A DNA stretch of 64,000 nt. Source: Rhabdophis nuchalis (taxonomy: Eukaryota; Chordata; Lepidosauria; Squamata; Natricidae). Position 1 is the first letter of the stretch. Every line of letters starts with the position of its first letter. This document shows, one piece after another, positions 1 to 12,169 of the stretch. Below the pieces are notes generated by a model, which saw nothing but the letters and a program-made list of their open reading frames with translations, was not told where the DNA came from and made no database searches. The DNA is taken from positions 19,754,119-19,818,118 of the forward strand of contig CM077648.1 of assembly GCA_039707465.1 (NCBI GenBank). The letters are read 5' to 3'. Position numbers and translations under genes: made by a program.

Positions 1-145
1 TCAGGGTTCCAAATAGCATCCAAAAGTAAATCAGTCCAAGGCAAAGTATTGCTCAAAGTTCCAATTTATGAAGAGAGCCATGTTGGCGCATCTGGGAAAA
101 CCTGGATCTGAAAGCTTCCTGGTTTTCCCCACCCAGCTGAGAGTT
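1..145 (-). mobile_element. LTR fragment, same family as the solo LTR at 43423-43785
   Basis: The first 145 bases match, by eye, the reverse complement of the right half of the LTR at 43423-43785: shared words include caaatagcatcc, ccatgttggc, ctgggaaaacc, gctgaaagc and ggttttccccacc. The window edge cuts the copy at the end that would carry the TGTCAGGG terminus; base 1 is already inside that motif. The other side loses similarity after about 145. Strand is given relative to the 43 kb copy. Confidence 0.6.
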
Positions 146-187
146 CAGTGTAAAAGTCAGATGTGATGAATGCTTGATACCATAGTA

Positions 188-302
188 CAGGGGTCTCCAA
201 CCTTTGCAACTTTTAAGTCTGAAGGACTTCAGCTCCCAGACTTCTCCAGCCAGCTTTGCTGAAGTCCTTCAGACTTAAAGTTGCAAAGGTTGGAGACCCC
301 TG
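188..302. mobile_element. Palindromic hAT-type MITE with near-perfect 8-bp TSD
   Basis: The element begins caggggtctccaacc and ends with its reverse complement; about 48 bases of each end pair, so the whole 115-bp unit can fold as one hairpin. The flanks are ccatagta (180-187) and ctatagta (303-310), 7 of 8 bases alike, which fits the 8-bp target duplication of hAT transposons. No coding capacity. Related in form to 29211-29346 and 33411-33545. Confidence 0.75.
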
Positions 303-900
303 CTATAGTAAGTAGAGACTACGTTACCTTAGAAAGATATTTTGTATATTAAATAGATCAATAACGATGGAAAGAATGATTGAGATATATATGAATTGAA
401 ACACTTGGTAACTTTTTGGTTTTATATAGGGAAAATCCTATTGGAGTTTGAATATGTGATACATAGTATAAGTATTGTATTCTCTAATGATAATTGAAAG
501 AACGTTGTAAAACATGAATTCAGGGAAAGTTTTTCTTCCTTATTCTTTAAATATATAACAGAAAAAGATGAGTGATTTTATAAAGATTTATTGTTATTAA
601 ACAGATAATTAAGTATTTAAGGAAATAAGGTGGTTTGAAATGAAGGAACACTAATTTTTAATTCAACAATAATGGTGATATACGTGGCTATGGTTGATGA
701 ACAATTAGTAATTATACTTGTAACTGTAAAGATTGAGGCACAAAAACTTGTGATCAAACGACATGTTACACAAAACTGGATGTATGTTTTATTTGTTTTT
801 ATGCTAAAAATTAAAAAACAATTATTAAAAAAGAAAGAAAGTTCAAGATCCTGCCCCCACACCCACAAGTCCATCACATAGTCCAATCTTCCACTGCCAG
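303..900. other. Unique AT-rich DNA
   Basis: No coding frame with a recognisable domain, RNA gene or repeat is visible. Long A/T runs dominate; the frames present are chance openings. Confidence 0.4.
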
Positions 901-1178
901 GCTGGCAGTTTCACCCAGTTGCCAAGCATCTGAATCTTGATTACGTGACTGTGGGCATGCTGCAATTGTCATTTTTGTTTATTCATGTCAGAAGCATTAC
1001 AATTAAAATAAGGCCTGCTACAGGACATACAATTTAAAATACAAAATACCAGATTAAAATGCGTACAAGTTAAACCTGTTGCCCATGAAACAGTTGTGTG
1101 AAAAGTAGTCATATTTCCATGCCATTTTTCCTTTGAAAAGTCACTAACTGAATGTTTGCAAGTCAAGGACTACCTGTA
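900..1178 (+). mobile_element. Degenerate Tc/mariner-like MITE
   Basis: The right end reads caagtcaaggactacctgta, the terminal inverted repeat shared with the copies at 2161, 2970, 15644 and 31186. The left part retains the internal words agttgccaagcatctgaat and acgtgactgtgggcatgctgcaa. The middle, about 970-1130, is diverged or replaced. Confidence 0.55.
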
Positions 1179-2160
1179 ATTTAAAAGGAGGGAAAAGGGA
1201 GAAGGTGAAATTATTAAGTGCAGAGGAAGTTAATTGCTTTGGTTGAATGCTGTTAATCACATTTAAATTACCTTTCATTACAAATTAGTTTCTCTTCTTC
1301 TCTTGCCCAGCACTCTGGAGTCTTAATTTCAATCATGCCACTTGGAGGCTAGAAAAAAGTATCACCTTCCGGTTCAAATGCACAATGCAGATCGTTTTCT
1401 CTGCCTTTCTTTAGCTGAGAAGCCTATAGAAAACCTCTTTTCTTTTTACCCAAACCACACAGAAGTTTCTCTTTTGTCCTGCTTGGAATGCAAGCAAGAG
1501 AGGCGAAACTGACAATGGAAATATGTCACGCCACAAAGGATACTTTCAAAACTCTGAAACCCCGAAACTTTTATTTAGAGCCCTTCTCCTGAAATAATGG
1601 CAGCAAATGCTTTTGTGCTCAGTGTGAAATGGTTGGCCTTGAACTATGTTTGCTGACCCTTCCCTGCTTTTTCTGTTAATTGGTACCTCAGATTCAGTAC
1701 CAATTAGTGAGGTTGCAGAGGGCAGATGCTGCCATTCTGTTTTGATAATCCTTGTCAGCAGCATCTGTATAATCTCTTTGTTTAATTAAAACAAATGTGG
1801 GCTCAAAAACTTCGATAGGCTGTTGTTGTTGGTTTAGTTCCCAGGTTAAAGCCCCATTATGGAATTGTCACTGTGAGCAGGGACACACTACCATTCCTTG
1901 TTTGCCAAGATCTGTATGAAAATATTCAGCTCCCTAATATGCATAATTCAGATTAGGAATGCAGCCTTCACTTTGGCCTTAAAATTCTTCAGGGGGAATC
2001 TTTACGAACGCTCTTGACATGATAAAAAATAAAAGCTTGGAAGGCATAGAAATAATGGAAAAATCATTGGGCAATCATAACTTCTATGTGAAAACTACAC
2101 TCATATGCATTTCTGTCTTGAGTCTCTCTTGTTTTAGTAGCATCCAAAATAGAGCATTTG
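1179..2160. other. Unique intergenic-like DNA
   Basis: No gene or repeat recognised. Parts (about 1360-1480 and 1850-1990, the latter containing tatgcataattcagatta) have the balanced, non-repetitive look of possible conserved non-coding sequence, but nothing in the sequence alone proves this. Confidence 0.35.
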
Positions 2161-2736
2161 TACAGGTAGTCCTCAACTTACAACCACAATTGAGTCCAAA
2201 ATTTCTCTTGCTAAGTGAGACATTGGTTAAGCGAGTTTTGCCCAATTTTATGACCTTTCTTGCCATATTTGTTAAGGCTGCAAAAGGTGATCACATTACC
2301 CCAGGATACTGCCAACACATTTGTATTTATGAGAGATATTCCGTGTTTCCCCAAAAATAAGACCAGGTCTTATATTAATTTTTGCTCCAAAAAGATGCAT
2401 TCGGGTTTATTTTCTGGTTAGGTCTTATTTTAGGAGAAATACAGATGCACTAAATGTCTCCATTTAGCTGAATAACGGGCTTATTTTGGGGGTAGGGTTT
2501 AAATTACTAGCATCCTGAAAAATTATCCTAGGGCTTATTTTCTGGTTGGATCTTATTTTCAGGGAAACAGGTTATTTATACCTTTATGAACCAGTTGTCA
2601 AATGTCTGAATTTTGATCAATTTATCACAAAGATACTGCAATGGTGGTAAGTTTGAACATCTATCATAAGTCACTTTTTTTCAGTGCTTCAGTGAACAGT
2701 CACTAAAGGAACTGTTGTAAGTTAAGGACTACCTAT
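2161..2736 (+). mobile_element. Tc/mariner-like MITE, split by a second MITE
   Basis: Left end tacaggtagtcctcaactta, right end gttaaggactacctata: inverted termini with TA at the outer edges, the TA target preference of Tc1/mariner elements. Internal words ttgctaagtgagacattggttaag and cagtgcttcagtgaac match the other copies in this window. The block 2341-2571 interrupts it, so this element is the older of the two. Family name not assigned. Confidence 0.65.
2341..2571. mobile_element. MITE with ccgtgtttcccc termini, nested in the 2161-2736 element
   Basis: Starts ccgtgtttccccaaaaataag and ends in cttattttcagggaaacagg, imperfect inverted repeats. Several internal short 'cttattttctggtt' motifs repeat. 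The same family occurs at 30460-30862, where the flanks are TA. Noncoding. Confidence 0.65.
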
Positions 2737-2969
2737 ATCAGGATACTGGTCTGAGTTGTTATGTAAACCGGAAAGTTCCTGTAGAACTGCACAGTCAGTG
2801 TTGCCAGCTTCCATCCCATAATTTTTGGGAAAAGGGATAGAGCATTTAAAATCTACTTGTCTCTAGCTATTTCGTATACCACCCGTAAGTGTAGCTCATG
2901 CTCCTGAAAAAGATATCATTCAAGGTCTTAGAGTTTCTAAAATAAAGCTTTGGTAGTGGATAAGTTTGA

Positions 2970-3333
2970 TATAGGTAGGCCTCAAACAGTTCTAAGCAAG
3001 GCAAGTTGTTAAGTGACTTTCCCATTTTACAATTTTTTTGGGCCACAGTTGTTAAGCAAATCCCTGAAAATGTTAAGTGAACCATATGTTAATTAAGTGA
3101 ATCTGATTTCCTCTTTGCTTGTTGGAAACCAACAGGAAAAGTTACAAGTTGTGATCACATGACTCTGGGACAGTGCAATTGTCATAAATACATGCCAGTT
3201 GCCAAACACTCGGATTTTGGTTATGTGACCATGAGGATGCTACAACAGTCATAAGTAGCTGTGTCTCTTGTTTCAGAGCAGTTATTTTGAATGGTCAATA
3301 AATGAACGGTTGTAAGTCAAGGACTACATGTAG
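2970..3333 (+). mobile_element. Tc/mariner-like MITE
   Basis: Begins tataggtaggcctcaaa and ends gtaagtcaaggactacatgta. Internal words gttgttaagtgac, gtgatcacatgactctgggac and ggttatgtgaccatgaggatgc agree with the copies at 15644 and 31186. Noncoding and eroded. Confidence 0.65.
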
Positions 3334-3611
3334 TAAGAAAAGGTCTCTGAGGCTTGGTAGGCAAACAGATGTGTGCTTTCTGTTACTTTAGCAAATTAGA
3401 AAGAAATATTCTATTCTATTCTAAAAAAAAAAGAAATATGAAAAGCTGTCATTCCCATCTTATAAAAATATAAAACAAAAGACAGCTTAAATTTGTATAT
3501 TACTAAGTTTTGTTTAGATGCTGAAGATTCTCTGGCTTCCTTTTCCCACGGTGTATAACTGGAATAGTTATTCTCCTAGAAATAATTTGGGTGCAAGGAT
3601 TTTATGTAGAA

Positions 3612-3771
3612 CAGTGGTGGGTTTCCATTTCTTTTACTAGCGGTTCGCTTGTGTACTTGCGCAAGAGGCTTCTACGCATGCACAGAAGCCTCTGGGCAGG
3701 TGGGCGGAGCCTCCCGCCACTGCCACTACCAGTTCGCCTGATCCGGGCCGAATTGGCAGAACCCACCTCTG
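3612..3771 (-). mobile_element. hAT-type MITE (cagtggtggg family) with perfect 8-bp TSD
   Basis: The 160-bp unit starts cagtggtgggtttcc and ends gaacccacctctg. It is flanked on both sides by atgtagaa (3604-3611 and 3772-3779), an exact 8-bp duplication typical of hAT insertion. Members of the family recur at 10535, 32342, 33667, 35076 and 42980. Strand is set relative to the 42980 copy. Confidence 0.82.
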
Positions 3772-3779
3772 ATGTAGAA

Positions 3780-5274
3780 TTCTCCATGATAATGGATCAT
3801 TTTATTCTCCATGTTCCAGAACCAGCTGTTCTATCTTGTGATTCATTCTTTTGCTTCCTTTTTGGATTGCAAATCAGAATTGCCCATAACTAGAAGAAAA
3901 ACAGTGAACGGCAAAAACACAAATATTTCAGGTGATGCAGTATCTAGCAGCATTTCCAGGCAGAAGAACTTATTCTATAAGTCCTTGAAAGCTATTCAGC
4001 TGGCAAATCTTTTCTGGAGAATCAAAAGGACAAGTAACCTTTTAGTTGCTTTCCTGTCTCAAATGCATTACTTGAGGATGCCCTCCAAATTGATACTGGC
4101 GAAAGATGCAGGTCTCCGAGGAGTTGTGAGTGAATTTAAATTTCTTCATCTGACCTCTCTTTTTCTGTGGTAGATTTCTTCTCTGAAAATACAAATCCAG
4201 TATTTGAATGTACTGTATGTAGATAATACAAAAGTGGAAAAGCTTAAAAGTGGTATTGTAATTGGTATGATTTAAATAAATGCCAAGTGAGTAAAAGGAA
4301 GATTAATATTTCCAACATGACATAGAAGCACGTGAGAATCCACCATTAAGTTGACAACCAGTTTGTCATTTTCCTTGGAAATATAAACTTGATACACTGG
4401 TGCTTTGAATTTTACAATGTCTAACATGCAACATGCATATTGTGCAATAAAAACATAACATTACTCTGTTACTTTCTAAGTTTATGCTGGATGTGATTTT
4501 ATTTGGTGACAATTGTAATGGCAATATTCTGGTTTGGTAATAAACGCCCATTGTTGGCAAGTCATTTCTTTTTAAATTGGATAATCAGCATTGAAATTTA
4601 AATCATATTTGATTCTATTCTTTTTTCAATGTGTCTTGAAGAACAGGGGAATTTAAACCTTCTCTTACATATAGATGTGACAAACCTCCTGTATTTGGTG
4701 CCCTTAAATATATTGGATTTCAATTCCCAGCAAGACTTGCTTGTGGCATTTCCAACATCGTCTGTTCTTCCTACTACCATACTTGCAGAGCTGTTGACCA
4801 TTTTTCTGGTCCTGAATTTCTTTTTTTTTTCTTCTTTCCCTACATTCTTGACATTTGTTGGTAATTTATGGAGGTAAGCTAGATACTACGAACCATGGGA
4901 AAAATAATTTTTTGGTGCTGACCTCTCTTAAGAGTCATGGGCATCTTATTCTACTAGCCATTCAAAGGAGGCACTGCCAACCCAAATTTACTCATTAGGA
5001 AAATAGGCATTTTTTTAAACATCCAACCTGTGCAGAAAGAGGCTTAATATCTTGGCACACATTGACTGATAGGAATGAACAAAGGAAGGGTAAAAACAAG
5101 AAGTCAGACTTGAAAGTTTCTGTTGCTGTAACTTTACACTGAAAGTAGTAGTTGTAACACTGACTTCCTAGTCTAGCCTACTTTGAAGGAGTGACATTAC
5201 TGCTTCATCAGCTGATTACTAGTAGACTTTCATGTGGAATTCAAGGGTTTGGTTGATATCTATAAAGCCTTTCA
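3780..5274. other. Unique DNA without recognised genes
   Basis: Several openings of 60-120 codons occur, but none shows a domain, splice context or biased composition. No repeat boundary was found. Confidence 0.4.
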
Positions 5275-5655
5275 TGGCCTATGATCTGTTCATTTAGTGA
5301 CCAAAGTTACAATGACACTTTCAAAAGTGATTTGTGGTCATTTTTCACACGGCCATTGCAGCATTCCCATGGTCACGTGATCAAAATTCAGACACTTGGC
5401 AACTGGCATGCATTTATAATGGCTGGAGTTTCCAGGAGTCATGTGATCACCTTTTGTGAGCAAAGTCAATGGGAAGCCAGATTCACTGAACAACTGTGTT
5501 GCTAACACAGCAACTGCTGTAACTCACTTTGTGAATTACAGCAGTTGCTGTAAAACTGGCAAAAAAAGGTTGTAAAATAAAGCAAAACTCACTTAACAAC
5601 TGTCTTGCTTAAAATTTTGGGCTTCATTGTGGTTGAAAGTCGAACACTATTTGTA
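5275..5655 (-). mobile_element. Tc/mariner-like MITE carrying an internal 45-bp hairpin
   Basis: Reverse-oriented copy of the tacaggtagtcctcgac family: the words cccatggtcacgtgatcaaaattcagacacttggcaac and tcatgtgatcaccttttg are the complement of the 15644 copy. It ends at about 5655 in ggttgaaagtcgaacactatttgta, an eroded terminus. Inside lies a 45-bp hairpin at 5507-5551 (21-base arms with one mismatch, 3-base loop) that the sister copies lack. Confidence 0.6.
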
Positions 5656-6594
5656 TTCACTGCCTGTAAGCACTGAATATCTTCATATTCATCCTTTACA
5701 GGAAAATGGGGAAACACCTTACTAGTGCACCAATAAAAGATATTAGCAAGAGAATCAAGAAATCTGTGCCATAATCAATTTCCAAATAAATTGGATTCTA
5801 AATTAAATGTACCAAGCTGTCTGGATTTAGGTAACCTGATTCCATTTTCTTTTAAATAAAACTGGCCTCACAATTTGTACATTTTAGCAGATCCATTTCC
5901 AAATTATGAACACATACAAAACACACTCTTCCATTTAAAATTCTCCAGGGATTATATTCTCAGCTGTGTATAAGTTTCCAGCTTTTCCTACACACCACAC
6001 CTGGAACTGGCTCTTCAAATTACATCCTCCCACATCATTTTTACTTACTTTAATCTCATACCAAGAGGTCATGCTGAACTATTTTCTTGATAAGTCCCAG
6101 AAGTTCAAGCAATCTTCCAGGACATCTCTGACTCTGAACATCTTGCTCCTCTTTAAATCGTGGGGAAAAATTCATCCTTGATTTCCAGTGAAATAAAAAT
6201 AGACAATGAACAGTTAACTTATCTTACCCTTCAGAATGAGGTCATTAAGTAAATGCAGATACAAGATTCCAGGATTAGAAGACAATTTTATTGTCATATC
6301 TTATAAAGAAGGGAGGACAAGAATATTTGTAATTGTCACATATCAAATTAGAACACTAATCCACGTAAAAAAGACACAAAACCAGTCTCTAGGATTTCTG
6401 ACTAGAGTTCATCCTAGTCCTATTTTGACAGCCAAACCGTTTCAATGCAAAAATCTGTATTTATCCTCCCTATTTATCAGTTAATGAAATAAGCCAAATC
6501 AAGTGAGATATCATTGCTTAGTCACTTTGATGCCAGAAATTTATTATTCATTTAAAACAACATTTGCCTTCAAAGCATTGGAAATATTATATAA
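5656..6594. other. Unique AT-rich DNA
   Basis: No gene or classified repeat. A short 'acaattttattgtcatatct' motif at about 6284 resembles 3' tails of interspersed repeats but is too short to assign. Confidence 0.35.
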
Positions 6595-6697
6595 CGGGAG
6601 CTCACTCCATTATGTGGCGCTAGGGATTCGAACCACTGAACTGCTGACCTTTCCGATCAACAAGCTCAGCATCTTATCTACTGAGCCACCCGTTATG
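6595..6697 (-). mobile_element. Sauria-type SINE, tRNA-derived head only
   Basis: Carries the reverse complement of the tRNA-like promoter region: ggattcgaaccactgaactg, caacaagctcagcatctta and ctactgagccacc. Box-B-like ggttcgaatcc is readable on the minus strand. The body and tail are absent. Confidence 0.7.
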
Positions 6698-7927
6698 GAA
6701 GCCACCCCTTCCTTTCCAAAGGGAAGAATCATGACAGCCCTTACACAATTAATATTAACAGAGAAGTTGAATATTAATTCTTGAAAAGCTAAAATTAGAA
6801 AACTGGAAGTAGAGACGGCTTTTATATCACTGTGTGTCCCTGTCCACTATTGTAGAACGTGTAAGATTACAAATGTGGAATGTTGATGGTCTTGTATCAA
6901 GGTAGGACTGTGGAGATGATCTTTTTTCATTGCCAGATGTGTAGAGACATACATAAATATTTTATCTCCTTGATGCTGTCAAGACTTCCAGAACATGCTG
7001 ATCGTGCAGATTTGCAAATGCTGTGGAGATTACCATCCCTTTTAACAGGCAAAGTTCTTCCTTTTTGTGTTGCAACATAGAAAAACTGATCAGGAAATGA
7101 CTAAAAAAAAGAGCAAATCATTAGATAATATTAGTAAAGTTTGCATGTTATAAATTATAACATTAAATTAATACTGGGTATCCGATATTAAAATAACTTT
7201 TAAATTTTTTATGATTTCACATTTTTATCTTTTATAGATTTTATTCTATCACATATGTTGGTTATCAGCATTAGAACAACACCATTGAATTTAGAACTGT
7301 AATCTTTTATATCAGGTTATTAAAATTAAACTTATTTATTGCTGTAATATCTGCGGTTCTTATAGCTTTGTATTTTATATTGATTTTTGAATGATCTAAA
7401 GATTGTTATTTTTATTAAATAGGGCAGCCCTACTTTTTGCAGTATTTCCAAAATAGCATTTTCTAATTGCATATCTGAAAATCTGAAAAGTCAAATAGAT
7501 TACTTGAATTGTATTGGGGAACAATTTTTAAATAAGCCTTGCCTATGATCTCTTATTGTTAATTGCCCTATGTACTGTAAGTTGCTGCGTAAATCATGAA
7601 ATTGTTGTGGAACATGTTTCTAGTTATTGATGGCTTGTCATGTGCCCCTTGAACCTGAACTGATGGTTGTACATTGTCTGGAGTGTAGCAGTGATAGCAT
7701 TTATCCTTGACAACTGTTGATTATTTCTTTGTTTGGCTTCTGTTGTGGTTTTTAATAGTGAGTTTTGCCTCACAACTTCTCTTTAGACTTCAATGTTCAT
7801 TCAAGTTGGCTCTTTCACCGAATGAAATTTATTAGCCCCTGTATTTCAAATTCCAAACATTTTTGACCAAATTCTACTAATTTGGAAATCTTGAGTGACA
7901 ATCCATATCTTACTATGAATGTGAGCA
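6698..7927. other. Unique AT-rich DNA
   Basis: No recognisable gene, RNA or repeat. Very AT-rich between 7090 and 7560. Confidence 0.35.
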
Positions 7928-8000
7928 GTATGTATGTATGTATGTATGTATGTATGTATGTATGTATGTATGTATGTATGTATGTATGTATGTATGTATA
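7928..8000. repeat. (TATG)n microsatellite
   Basis: About 18 uninterrupted tetranucleotide units of tatg, bounded by gagcag and tatattgag. Confidence 0.95.
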
Positions 8001-9629
8001 TTGAGACTATGCTATATTGTTATAGGATCAGTTAGGGGAATGCTAATGTATTTGCTAGGAATACAACTTTAAAGCCCCCAGTTTATTATTACTATTTTAA
8101 ATGCTCTACATCTCATGCGATTGTCAAAACTTGCAAACTTTCAACTGTTTGAATAAGATTTATGGAAAGATTTCAGGTAAGTAAATTGAAACAGTGGACT
8201 ATTCCTCCCTTAGGCAAGGAAGCTAACTTGGTGACTTTTGGCCTGTCACTCTATCAAGTCTAGACTGGGAAGTAAAACAACCATAGCAACAACAACTGCC
8301 TATCAAATTGTACTGGAAAAAATCAGGGCCCACGATCATCAATCAACAAAGCAGCTTTTAATATACAGATTCAGGCTGATAATGATGGATAATGTATGCA
8401 TAATATATGCATGTACATGCCATCATGAGGGGATCACCCAAAAACATTGCTGAATTCTAATCCTGAATTAAATGACTTTGTCTCTGAATAAACATGCATA
8501 ACATTTTGCCTTAATTGTGCGAGCTTGGAGCTTGCAATTCAGGTTTCATATCAGACATGAATTTCATGTGCCACTCTCTCTTAATCCACTTATTAGAAAA
8601 ATAGGGACAATTATACTTTTGTGCTATATAATGTGGCTGTGGTTGCTGGTTGGCAGCGTGTGCATGTCAAAGTTACTCTAAATCTTTCTGTCTAAGAATG
8701 AAAGCAATGGATGTGAAGTACTTTTCAGCTCCAGTGCACTTTTGTTTATGTAGCCAAGGAAACTATATGTGTAAAGCTTATAAAATCTATGCGCAATTCT
8801 TTGCAGAGTTAACTGAGAAACATGGAGCTGTACTCAAACTCAGCTTGATGGCAGTAAGTTAGGGATGGCTGGTTTCCATAATTAGGGTACCAATAATTAG
8901 TTAAAGTAGATGAAAAGGTGACAATATTCACTCTTTTTCATGTGGTGTATGCGGTCCTGTGGATTACAGCTCTTGCACATCTTTTCTGTTGGAAAAAATC
9001 CATCCTTTGTTCGAAGAGATTTTTTTTGTTTGAGTAATAAGCATATGTTAAAATGTTAATTAAACCAAATAGCTTACAGAATTGGATACAAATAGAATTT
9101 TAAGCACATTTTATGATTAATTTGAGGTGGCTTTTCAGTCCATTTAATAGATTTGCATTCATTTTCTTTATTAACGAGTTGAGATTGGTGAGTGCAGCTG
9201 ACGGCATTGCAACCAACATGATGCAGCTTTGTTAGTTTATTTTTGAAGCAATATCAATTAAGAATCCAACAACATCTGAAGGACAGCCAGCTTGTTACAA
9301 GATAAACTTCTAGGGCACAGTGAACTGTGATCCTTGAAAGCAAGCAGTGACTAATGATACTCGGATAAAGGATGTATGCGTCATACCTTGGAGGAGGTGG
9401 GGGTGTATCTTCTCAAGAGTACATTTGATTACGTTTGCCATCTTAAATAGAATTCCTTTGGAATAACCATTTTGAAAATACTGATATATATTGCCTAGTA
9501 ATGTAATCAATTATAATTACATTGTAAATACTGCAAAAATAAGAACATGATATCAATATTCCAGGATTTGAGCGACTGTCACAAAGAAGAGGAGGTTAAT
9601 GTATTTTCCAAAGCACCAGAAGGCAAGAT
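8001..9629. other. Unique DNA, no gene supported
   Basis: A 70-codon opening at 8650-8862 is followed by a donor-like gcagtaagt but has no credible acceptor context, no domain and AT-driven composition. No repeat recognised. Confidence 0.35.
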
Positions 9630-9878
9630 AAGAAACTGAATATAAACTAATCAAGAAGAGAAGCAACCTGGAATTAAGGAGAAACTTCCCAACAGTGAGG
9701 ACAATTAACCAGTGGAGCAGCTTGCATTCAGAAATTGTAGGAGGTTTATCACTGGAGGTTTTTAAGAAAAAACTGCACAGTCATGTATCTGAAATGCTAT
9801 AGGGTCTCCTGCTTGAGCAGGGGGTTAGGCTAAAAGACCTCCAAGATCCCTTCCAGCTCTAATTCTGATTGGTCTGAT
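9630..9878 (+). mobile_element. CR1 LINE 3' end
   Basis: Matches the complement of the other CR1 tails in the window: gagaaacttcccaacagtgag, ggaggtttttaagaaaa and gacctccaagatcccttccag are the 3' coding end and 3' UTR of this CR1 subfamily. 5'-truncated, no intact frame. Confidence 0.75.
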
Positions 9879-10534
9879 TGATCAATCCTAATCACAAATA
9901 GGGTGATATCTTCGTTCATGTATGCAAATGGCAGATTAAATAGATGTTGAAACATTTCCCCCCAACATTTCTTCTTTTTGTAATATGTAAATTGTATTTT
10001 TTAAAGGCAAGTGCAATAAAACTAAGGAAATGTTTGCCACAAAAGATGTGTCCAAAAAGAAGATAGAAAAAAGGTGAACTGGGAAAGAAAACAGCAGGCG
10101 AAACACATGCTTGCTGGTTTGTTGGGTGGTCTGTGGAGCATTTGGAGTGGGGTGGGCAGAGAAGGCAGTTGGGCAAATATATGCTGACTGGGTGGGATGG
10201 GGCCACTGAGGTTTCCTGGAGCATCACAAGCAGCCCCAGAGCCGCCCTTTCTGGTGTTGTTTGCTGCCCTCAAGGCAGAGTTCAAGGAGGCTAAAAGATA
10301 AATGGCACGGCAGGAGATAGGCAGGTAGGAACTAATTGAAGTGCCCGTGTAGTTGTAGGTTTGGGGCCAATTTTGGGCCAAGTGCCCAAAATTTGATCAA
10401 GTGATCTTAGGAATGGCATGATGGCCATGGGAAGGACCAAAAGTTTATTTTTCAGTGCTGTCCCTGAACAAATGGTCATAAATTGAGAAGTAACACTAAA
10501 TCTTTTTCCTCCTCACCTAATATTTTTTCCTATA
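9879..10534. other. Unique or unclassified DNA
   Basis: Overlapping openings on the minus strand at 9916-10479 are rich in Pro/Ser/Cys, lack any domain and are probably chance. No repeat assigned. Confidence 0.35.
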
Positions 10535-10770
10535 AGAGGTGGTATTAATCCGGTTCGGACCAGTTCACCTGAACTGGTAGTGGAAATCATGGGTGGGCCT
10601 GCCTACCTGCCCTCGCTCTATGCCATTTTATTTAGGCATGTGTTTGAGGCCGGCTGCATGTTTGCAAGGCGCATGCGTGAGGAAAGTGCATGTGCGGAAG
10701 GCCGGGCATGAAGCGAGCGAGCACATGTGGGGTGAACCAGTGGTAACAAAATGTGAAACCTACCACTGGT
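10535..10770 (+). mobile_element. hAT-type MITE (cagtggtggg family), eroded
   Basis: Starts agaggtggtattaatccgg and ends cctaccactggt, with the internal words cggttcggaccagttcacctg and gaactggtagtgg. Flanks cctataag and cctatgag are alike at 7 of 8 bases, a possible mutated TSD. Confidence 0.6.
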
Positions 10771-11182
10771 ACCTATGAGATCTTTTTTTTAAATTTACTC
10801 AGAATAATTTTTAAACTCAAAATTTAGGCCACGTGTTTCAAGCAGAAGAAGATTCCCATCTGAACTAGAAAGTGCTAGGAAGGATTTAACGGAGATTATT
10901 CTAAGTCTGTTTCCTCACAAAAGCACTTTAGTCATTTTCTAAACTCCTGTGATCCAAGAAGCTGTACTCTTTGAGGAAGAATGGGAAAACAGGAGTCAAG
11001 AGCAGAGGAAAGAGTTTTATTTTGAATTGGAAACAATAACAGTTTTTTTTTAAAACAAAACAAAACAAAATTACTGTTTGTATAAGGCAAAGTTCAGTGG
11101 GATTGCGCCTAGAGAAGACAATGAGTTTGAAAAACATCCAATTCGCTCAGGTTGGAGTAAATATGAGAATATATATGTGTGC

Positions 11183-11600
11183 ATGATTGTATATGGGGTG
11201 TATGTGTTAAAAAAGCACAGATACCCAACCCACACTTTTCTTTGGCTATAAAAACAAATGAAATGAAATAAAATTGGACCCTCCCAGCTGAATTCCGTAA
11301 GCTTCTTACAGTTCAGCCGACTTGTTTACCCTGCCAAGGAGCCAAGGTATTTATTGGTAGAATGTCAGAACCATCTGTATATATTATTTCGGACAAAGGG
11401 TAGAGTCATACAATATATAATGCTAGGATAATTTTAATAGAGTCATCTTCTTCAGTAGCGTTGCTATCATTTTGCAAATTGTTAAAATCCCTTAGACATG
11501 AAATTTATAACCATAAGAGATGTGTGGGGTGTATGCGTGAAAAAGTCCAGATACCAACCCACAAGTTTCTTCGGCTATGCCTATTTGCTGTGAATGAAAA
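11183..11600. repeat. Unclassified A-B-A' direct-repeat unit
   Basis: Segment A (about 11183-11262: ggggtgtatgtgttaaaaaa, cagatacccaacccacac, ctttggcta) recurs as A' (about 11516-11600: ggggtgtatgcgtgaaaaa, cagataccaacccacaa, cttcggcta). Between them is segment B (11262-11522), which recurs alone at 16795-17066. No poly-A, TG...CA ends, tRNA head or protein domain is visible. Could be a tandem array remnant or part of an uncharacterised element. Confidence 0.6.
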
Positions 11601-12169
11601 TGTTTACAAAGAACTAGTCCTTGGACTGAAAAATATTCATCTTCCTAGTTGTGTATCCTGAGATCCTTAAACTTCCTTGCTTCTGTCAGTGGCTCCCTTC
11701 ATCCTTCCTCTCCCCCCCCTCTCTTTCTCTCTCTCTAAATCCCTGTCTCAGAATATTAATGCAGCGGATAATTGGGTTCAGTTTTGGATTCTCTAGATGG
11801 CTTATTGCGGGTGCTAATCCTCACAGAGGCATCTGGGAAAGTGAAAGGTTAGCTGTGGCCTTTGATCTGGATTATGAAATTTGGAAAGAAAAAAAAGACT
11901 TCTGCAGTCATGCAAATCATCGTTGTTCGATTCCTAGAATGGGTACTGCTGAATTGGCTTTTTTTTAAACTCCTCCCCCCTCGCCCAACTATTGTGTGGG
12001 ATTGCAATTTTTTTAAAAAAACACCCTCTCTGTGTTGGCAGTTGTTGCCCCCACAACATCTGGAGGATATCAGATTGCAGAAGCCTGCTTTGCTGTTTTA
12101 AAAATCTACTGTTGTTGCTGCTCAATGGAATGGATAGGACTCTCTCGGTTGTCTGAAATCTAAAAGCAT
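11601..12169. other. Unique DNA with a CT-rich tract
   Basis: Contains a C/T-rich run at about 11700-11740 and A- and T-runs. No gene supported. The last 15 bases (12155-12169) are the left TSD of the L1 insertion that follows. Confidence 0.4.

Noticed and set aside
2161..3333. CRISPR-like spaced repeats
   Set aside because: Recurring words come from two copies of the same eukaryotic MITE; spacing is irregular and the genome is vertebrate.
8650..8862. 70-codon opening ending in gcagtaagt, a possible exon
   Set aside because: No domain, weak upstream splice context, AT-driven composition and no neighbouring exon.
10022..10381. 119-codon minus-strand opening rich in Pro, Ser and Leu
   Set aside because: Overlaps two other openings on the same strand, no domain, no conserved features.
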